Below are positions 42,217-46,833 of a stretch of DNA of 46,833 nt, in pieces (position 1 is the first letter of the stretch; every line of letters starts with the position of its first letter). Location: contig JAKVBY010000027.1 in the NCBI GenBank assembly GCA_022446825.1, positions 141,318-188,150 of the forward strand. Reading direction: 5' to 3'. Source of the stretch: Pirellulaceae bacterium. Lineage in GTDB: Bacteria; Planctomycetota; Planctomycetia; Pirellulales; Pirellulaceae. The notes below the pieces were generated by a model. That model saw only the letters and a program-made list of their open reading frames with translations, was not told the DNA's origin and made no database searches. A program made the position numbers and the translations under genes.

Positions 42217-43719
42217 TTATGGCAGGCGATTCCAGTGGGCGTTTGGATCCAGCGGGTAAATCGGGCGACGGACGTGTTGATAATCGTATGCGGAAAAATC
42301 GGGACGATGAATCCCAGGTGTGTCGGCGTCAAAAATGTGTGCGGCAAGCGGTTCAAAGTCGGCCCGAAAATGAACTGCACTTTTCAGCACGATCAGACGT
42401 CGCTGAGTTGGTTCAATCCCGGCGATGCGCAACATTTCCGCATCCAAGCATTGCCGCCTTTGAGAAGAAACAATAACCTCCACGTTGGCAATTCGCAATG
42501 TAGCTGTCGGACCGAGTTGTTCGGCGACGCCACGAAGCATGGGTCCACCATATACGAAGTTGCCGTCGCATAATGCTTGGACGGTAGCTTCGCCCAGGAC
42601 GCTTTTTCCGTGCCGGTTGTCGGTTTTTCCCCCGAGTTGTACGGGAATGGTACTGCCGACTCCGGCGGCGGTTGCCTGTGCGGCGGTTTCTGGATCGTAA
42701 AGAATGGCGACGACTCCCCCCTGGACGCCTGCGTCGATCATGGCTTGAAGTGCAATCGTTCCGTCGCACGGTGCGCCGCCACCGGGGTTGTCCGAACCGT
42801 CGGCAAAAATCGTCAGGCCCTTTGCTCTATTTTCAACAAAGTGAATCACCTCCTCAATCTTGGTCAGACGAGGCTGGAGTTCATCCCGCAAGTTCCAAAG
42901 AGAGCCGGCTAATTGGTCGGCTTTGTGGTTTGCTAAGCCCGCATCCCCGTCGCACGTCACTAATACGGAAACACCTGCATCGACAATGTCGGCAAAGGGA
43001 AATCCCATGGCAATCGTGGCGGTGAGCACGTTTGGCTCTGCCTCCATCTGATGCATTGTGGCGATCAATGATTGCATCGGCTCACGTGAGGTGCACTGCA
43101 TTGGTGGCATGGTGAGCAACGGTAGTTGGCGAAATTCCTGGATAGGTGTGATTTCGCCACGAATCGTCGACACCAGCAGCTGAACCGCTTCACGGCCGCG
43201 CTCGTTCATGTCGACGTGAGGGTACGTATCATAGCCAATGATCACAGTAGAAAGTTCAGCCATTCGCGACGTAATATTCGCGTGTAAATCCAAGGTGACC
43301 ACAAGGGGTATTTCTTTTCCGACGCGTTGGCGAACGGCCTCGAGAAATGCCCCTTCAGCATCCTCGTCGTTTGCCACGACCATGGCGCCGTGGAGATCCA
43401 ATAAAAGTCCGTCGACTGGCAGAACCTTTTCGAGTCGTTCGAGAAACCAGTCAAGCATCGTGTCGAAGCATGATTGTTCGACAATTCCAGCAGGCTGAGC
43501 CTTGGCACACAGTAACGGCAGCAGGTCAACATCAGCGATTGCCGCGCCGTCGATGTAACCACCGTGAATACAACCCGTACCGGCATAGCGATTTACAATG
43601 ACGTCGCCCCCTTCGAGGAGAGGCCCGCATTGACTGTCACGAACAAAGTCGTCGAGTGTGGTCGGAATATTTGCGAAGGTATTGGTTTCGTGTTGAATTC
43701 CGCCACTGGCAATACGCAT
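42217..43719 (-). CDS. M81-family metallopeptidase (MlrC-like)
   Basis: 500 residues from ATG 43719, which has GGAG 8 nt upstream; an extension to 43764 is not supported. The family opening MRIASGGIQHETNTF and the blocks DLHGAMV, DLHANIT and DGSDNPGGGAPCDGT belong to the DUF1485/MlrC group, founded on the enzyme that degrades linear microcystin products. Conserved Asp and His residues in these blocks are likely zinc ligands. No signal peptide, so cytoplasmic. In non-cyanotoxin degraders the natural substrate is unknown; these genes often sit beside amide or amino-acid catabolism genes. It appears to be a single-gene unit. Confidence 0.86.
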   Translation of the reverse strand: MRIASGGIQHETNTFANIPTTLDDFVRDSQCGPLLEGGDVIVNRYAGTGCIHGGYIDGAAIADVDLLPLLCAKAQPAGIVEQSCFDTMLDWFLERLEKVLPVDGLLLDLHGAMVVANDEDAEGAFLEAVRQRVGKEIPLVVTLDLHANITSRMAELSTVIIGYDTYPHVDMNERGREAVQLLVSTIRGEITPIQEFRQLPLLTMPPMQCTSREPMQSLIATMHQMEAEPNVLTATIAMGFPFADIVDAGVSVLVTCDGDAGLANHKADQLAGSLWNLRDELQPRLTKIEEVIHFVENRAKGLTIFADGSDNPGGGAPCDGTIALQAMIDAGVQGGVVAILYDPETAAQATAAGVGSTIPVQLGGKTDNRHGKSVLGEATVQALCDGNFVYGGPMLRGVAEQLGPTATLRIANVEVIVSSQRRQCLDAEMLRIAGIEPTQRRLIVLKSAVHFRADFEPLAAHIFDADTPGIHRPDFSAYDYQHVRRPIYPLDPNAHWNRLP

Positions 43720-44019
43720 CAAAGCAACTCCGTTGTAACGATTAAGATCCGCATTGTAGCCCATTTAGAACGAGATGTATGGCGGTGGGCAACTCTCTTG
43801 GGCAAGGGTTTTTGGGCAGTTGTTTGTTTCGCTGGGGGAAGACGCTGCGAACATGCATCCGGGGGAATTCACTCGGTGGATCGGAAAAATGTTCCACTCG
43901 TGATCTGCAAGACGACACGGTTATTGGCAAGATGCACCGGCTACGGTGGCTTTGGATAGGCATGTTTGCGTGTGAGGTCGGTTTGGGTGGGGTACCAGCG
44001 ACGATAGAAGTTCAGCCTT
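43720..44019. other. 300-nt intergenic region
   Basis: The space between the M81 peptidase start and the enolase-superfamily stop. I see no gene, clear promoter hexamers, terminator or repeat here. A + strand reading frame that crosses it (43779-44366) continues antisense into the next gene and is rejected. Confidence 0.4.
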
Positions 44020-45093
44020 TTAGGGCTTTGAATAAAAGGTCAATTTATCCTGATTCAATTCCATTCCATGACCGGGACGGTCAGGAGCAAGGGCAAATCC
44101 GTCTCGGAACTCCACCGGTTCTTGAGCAATTTCGTTCCAGGCCAGGTCCGAGAATTCCATATACAAACATTCGGGCAGACTTGCTCCCAGGTGGACGCCG
44201 ATTTCCAAAAAAGTATTCCCCATCGATGTGGGGATGCCGTAATCCGCTGCGAGATGGGCTGCAGCGCGCGTCACGTGAATTGCATCATGGAGGTTTAAGA
44301 CATCAACAGCTCCCCTTTCAAGCAACTGACGTTTCTCCGAAAATCCAACATATTCTCCAGTGTTGACTCGAGTAAACGTTAATTCTGTACAGAGTCGCGC
44401 ATATCCCTCGTAGTCCCCCCGGGTAATGGGATCCTCGATCCAAAAGATCTCGAAGCCGGCGTCGCGATAGCGGTTCATCCGGATGAGGGTCTCTTTCACA
44501 GACCATGCTTCATTAGCGTCAACCATTAAATCGATATCTTTGCCCATCACGTCATAGACCATGGCAAGTCGTCGCAGATCCCATTGAATGTCTGTATGGC
44601 CGACTTTTGTTTTGACGGCGCGGAAGCCGCAGTCCGAGACTCGTTGAAGTTTCTTGCGAAAATCTTCGTCGCTCAGTCGGAAGTCCAGCGTACTGCCGTA
44701 AGCACGTACCTCACGATGTTCACCACCAAAGACTCGATAGAGCGGCATCTCCAGTTGTTTGCCAACTAAATCCCAGAGGGCCGTTTCGACCGGCAGGATG
44801 AGATATCCTCCGCCGACGTTACCGCCCCGTGGGCGGGTGATGCGTTGGGCAAGATGCAGGGGCGGCTGGTCCTTCAGGGCGTTCCAGCAGGAATACTCGA
44901 ATTGCATTTTCAGATCGGCAAGGCTGCAAGTCGGTTTGCCTTGTTGCAGCCCAAAACCGACTCCGGTGGTGCCATTATCGCAGTGAAGCTCCAGAACGGT
45001 CAGCCAATGCTCATCGAAACGTACTTGCGAGTCCCCAATAGGAAGCGGTAGGGGAATGTTGAGGCGATGCAGTGTGTAACTTGTGATTTTCAT
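44020..45093 (-). CDS. Mandelate racemase/muconate lactonizing-type enolase-superfamily enzyme
   Basis: 357 residues, full length for the family. The N-terminal capping domain (1-125) is followed by the barrel with the K161-T-K163 pair, metal ligands D192 (VDANEAW), E220 (WIEDP) and E247 (NTGEYV), the D270 (NLHDAI) and H301 (LEIGVHLG) dyad and E313 (CLYMEF). All key residues of the mandelate racemase subgroup are thus present, which favours an acid-sugar dehydratase or racemase rather than a muconate cycloisomerase. Substrate cannot be named. It follows the Nramp-related gene by 34 nt, so the two are probably co-transcribed and it may act on what that transporter or other sugar genes supply. 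Confidence 0.85.
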   Translation of the reverse strand: MKITSYTLHRLNIPLPLPIGDSQVRFDEHWLTVLELHCDNGTTGVGFGLQQGKPTCSLADLKMQFEYSCWNALKDQPPLHLAQRITRPRGGNVGGGYLILPVETALWDLVGKQLEMPLYRVFGGEHREVRAYGSTLDFRLSDEDFRKKLQRVSDCGFRAVKTKVGHTDIQWDLRRLAMVYDVMGKDIDLMVDANEAWSVKETLIRMNRYRDAGFEIFWIEDPITRGDYEGYARLCTELTFTRVNTGEYVGFSEKRQLLERGAVDVLNLHDAIHVTRAAAHLAADYGIPTSMGNTFLEIGVHLGASLPECLYMEFSDLAWNEIAQEPVEFRDGFALAPDRPGHGMELNQDKLTFYSKP

Positions 45094-45127
45094 GGAAAGG
45101 TCACCATCTTTCAGGCAGCAGCTTGGA

Positions 45128-46624
45128 TTAGTCAGAAAAGTAAACTAAGAGAGTTTGGCTCCCGAGGCCCGTCATCACGACGCCCGCAATGAGAGTCGAC
45201 CACCATAAAGCAGGTCCCATACGTAGTGGTTTTGGCAAGCGTTTCGCATCGGTCCAGAGCATGGCAAAACACCATAAACCACATAAGGTGGCACCACCAA
45301 TAACCGCACCGAAGGTCATGCGGTCGACAACATTCCCGGCCAACGATTGTGGCAACCAGATCATCGTGAGGCCCCCGATATAGCAATAACCAAACATCAG
45401 TTGTCCATTGCGCCGATCATTTTTTTTCGAGGCAAAGCGGGGTGAAAAGGCACGAATGCTTTCGATGAAAGTGTATTTGTAGACTTCAAATGCTCCGTAG
45501 AGAGTACCGATAAATGCTAAGAAGACCCCGCCACGATAAATCCACTTCAGTTGTGGATGAAGAATGGTCAGAAAAGTTTCTTGTTGTGAGAGGAGTTGGC
45601 TGTTGTCGGGGACAGAATGTTGCTCATTTAAAATTTCCGCACCGAGGATTGCAAACAATAAGGTCACCAGAATGACAATTCCAAAAGAACTGGTTGCGTC
45701 GAGGAGGGGAGCTCGAGTCCACTGCCGTGCCCGCTGAAGTTGTTCCTTGGCGGCCTGATCGTTGGAGTTAACGAGCGCATTGAGTTCTTCGCGGGAGGCA
45801 GTAGTACGTCCCGCTAATCCCCACTTCTTTTCTCGCAGCATGCCGACATAGCCCACGTAATCAAAGGTGCCGCCTCCAACTGCCGTAAGGTACAGCGCAA
45901 TTTCTAGCCAAGGACTACGACGCTCAAAGGTGTCCGCATATTCCTTGAGGATCCACGCGTCATATTCGGGAACGCGAGGCCAGACGATACCGCGGCATAT
46001 TTCCCACCAATCGGGATGACAAAAGGCCACTGACACGATCACGCAGGTGAGGAGGATTCCCAGGACAAATGCTGACACACGTTCCAGAATCTTCAGACTG
46101 GAGGCAATGGCCAAGCACAAACATAGACTGAGAATAAGTGTTCCCCAGAAGTTTTCCCGGAATTCAATGTGTTGATAGGGTCCCACCTGCTGGCCGGCGA
46201 GCGGGCCGGCTAACTCGTGAATATAACCTGCCAAGGTTTCAGAGATTGCCGAAAACGCGATGGGCATGACTGCCAGCGTGGGGAGTGCAATCAATAGGGG
46301 AAACCAAAGTGGTGGACCAGGGAAGTTGCTCCAATAGGTGAGAGGATGTTCGCCGGTAAGTGTGATGTGACGTGCCGCCCCATAGACCTGCACGCATTTG
46401 AAAGCTCCAGCCAGGACAAAGCACCACAACAACTGGTTCCCGAAGACAGCACCGCTGCGCGATGCCAAGACCAATTCGCCACTACCGATGGTGACCGAAG
46501 CAATGACGATGCCCGGACCTAGAAACACAAACATGGATCGCCAAGTCGGAGAAGCGAGACTGGCCGATGGTTCGGGAAACTCGAGATTCGGTAGCTTTGG
46601 TGAAGAGGACAAGCGACTACACAT
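45128..46624 (-). CDS. Nramp-related transporter lacking the canonical metal-binding motif
   Basis: 498 residues from ATG 46624; a GTG at 46648 is in frame but overlaps a TATAAT element. About 11 membrane helices follow a 30-residue polar N-terminus. The first helix reads FLGPGIVIASVTIGSGELV, the Nramp opening, but the metal-binding DPGN is replaced by TIGSGE (45-50). The Met-Pro-His block of helix 6 is also absent. Nramp-related families without these residues transport other substrates or use other ligands, so divalent metal transport should not be assumed. It heads a two-gene unit with the enolase-superfamily gene. Confidence 0.78.
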   Translation of the reverse strand: MCSRLSSSPKLPNLEFPEPSASLASPTWRSMFVFLGPGIVIASVTIGSGELVLASRSGAVFGNQLLWCFVLAGAFKCVQVYGAARHITLTGEHPLTYWSNFPGPPLWFPLLIALPTLAVMPIAFSAISETLAGYIHELAGPLAGQQVGPYQHIEFRENFWGTLILSLCLCLAIASSLKILERVSAFVLGILLTCVIVSVAFCHPDWWEICRGIVWPRVPEYDAWILKEYADTFERRSPWLEIALYLTAVGGGTFDYVGYVGMLREKKWGLAGRTTASREELNALVNSNDQAAKEQLQRARQWTRAPLLDATSSFGIVILVTLLFAILGAEILNEQHSVPDNSQLLSQQETFLTILHPQLKWIYRGGVFLAFIGTLYGAFEVYKYTFIESIRAFSPRFASKKNDRRNGQLMFGYCYIGGLTMIWLPQSLAGNVVDRMTFGAVIGGATLCGLWCFAMLWTDAKRLPKPLRMGPALWWSTLIAGVVMTGLGSQTLLVYFSD

Positions 46625-46633
46625 ACCTGAGAG

Positions 46634-46639
46634 ATTATA
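46634..46639 (-). promoter_or_regulatory. Possible -10 box for the Nramp-related gene
   Basis: A perfect TATAAT (minus strand, 46639-46634) lies 9 nt before the ATG at 46624, which would give a leaderless or nearly leaderless mRNA. The nearest -35-like hexamer, TCGACA (46665-46660), is 20 nt upstream, longer than the usual 17, so support is modest. Confidence 0.35.
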
Positions 46640-46721
46640 AGAGAACACTTGCGGGCCCGTGTCGACCCTGGAAATTCTACTTGATTCCTGCCAGCGTGGT
46701 AGGTTGTCATTTCATCCGTTT

Positions 46722-46766
46722 CTGGGCCGTGGATGACTGGGCCGCGGATTACGGGGCTATGAATGG
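46722..46766. repeat. Three imperfect 15-nt tandem repeats
   Basis: CTGGGCCGTGGATGA (46722-46736), CTGGGCCGCGGATTA (46737-46751) and CGGGGCTATGAATGG (46752-46766) follow each other directly. The first two differ at only 3 of 15 positions. They lie upstream of the Nramp-related gene in DNA where I see no supported gene. Confidence 0.6.
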
Positions 46767-46833
46767 TTTGGCCGTTCGTCAACAAGATTGAATTCTGGGA
46801 AGCAGAGGGCGAAAACTTACCTCACGCTGGAAC

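Noticed and set aside
43779-44366. A 195-residue + strand reading frame between the M81 and enolase genes
   Set aside because: More than half is antisense to a well-supported gene, and codon and residue usage look like a shadow.
46519-46785. An 88-residue minus-strand reading frame at the right edge with repeated I-x-G-P peptide units
   Set aside because: The peptide repeats are explained by the 15-nt DNA repeats, and it overlaps the start of the Nramp-related gene in another frame.

Overview
The window looks like a chromosomal segment of a planctomycete (Pirellulales/Planctomycetales type). The main evidence is four gene pairs that join a DUF1549/DUF1553 cytochrome-like protein (three of the four also carry a PSCyt1 heme domain) to a Tat-exported DUF1501 protein. 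Such pairs are abundant in planctomycetes and rare elsewhere. Many other exported enzymes have twin-arginine leaders, and there are Gfo/Idh/MocA, sugar isomerase-like and PhyH proteins typical of planctomycete carbohydrate metabolism. I see no rRNA, convincing tRNA, CRISPR array, insertion sequence or phage gene.

Left part (1-20.4 kb): one DUF1549/DUF1553-DUF1501 pair lies on the + strand (17-4293). It converges on a minus-strand block of three more pairs (20362-16758, 16392-12332, 12065-7955). The last pair continues into a PQQ-type beta-propeller protein, an aspartoacylase-like zinc hydrolase (ATGA overlap) and a membrane-anchored SGNH hydrolase. The cytochrome-like proteins carry one or two CxxCH heme motifs. 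Their biochemical role is unknown.

Middle part (20.4-32.1 kb): a lipoprotein-size TPR/thioredoxin (TlpA-like) protein with a strong terminator; an exported esterase with a lectin-fold C-terminus; a uronate-dehydrogenase-like SDR; a BtuB-like TonB receptor behind a probable cobalamin riboswitch; and a tight minus-strand operon of Gfo/Idh/MocA oxidoreductase, PhyH-type dioxygenase and sugar isomerase/epimerase. An MFS transporter follows.

Right part (32.4-42.2 kb): this is the most interesting region. One minus-strand operon, behind a recognisable promoter, encodes a 1063-residue TPR protein, ExbB/TolQ, ExbD/TolR, a 1165-residue fusion and a Tat-exported ceramidase-like protein. The fusion has a TolB-like PD40 propeller, a TonB/TolA-like SxxxH transmembrane helix, a long Pro/Glu-rich linker and a prenyltransferase/squalene-cyclase-fold toroid without an intact DxDD motif. 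I read it as a rearranged, proton-motive-force-driven Tol/Ton-like machine in which transducer and propeller are fused in one chain.

Right end (42.2-46.8 kb): an M81 (MlrC-like) peptidase, a mandelate-racemase-type acid-sugar dehydratase and an Nramp-related transporter lacking the canonical metal motif. Several intergenic regions hold short tandem or inverted repeats with no assigned role.
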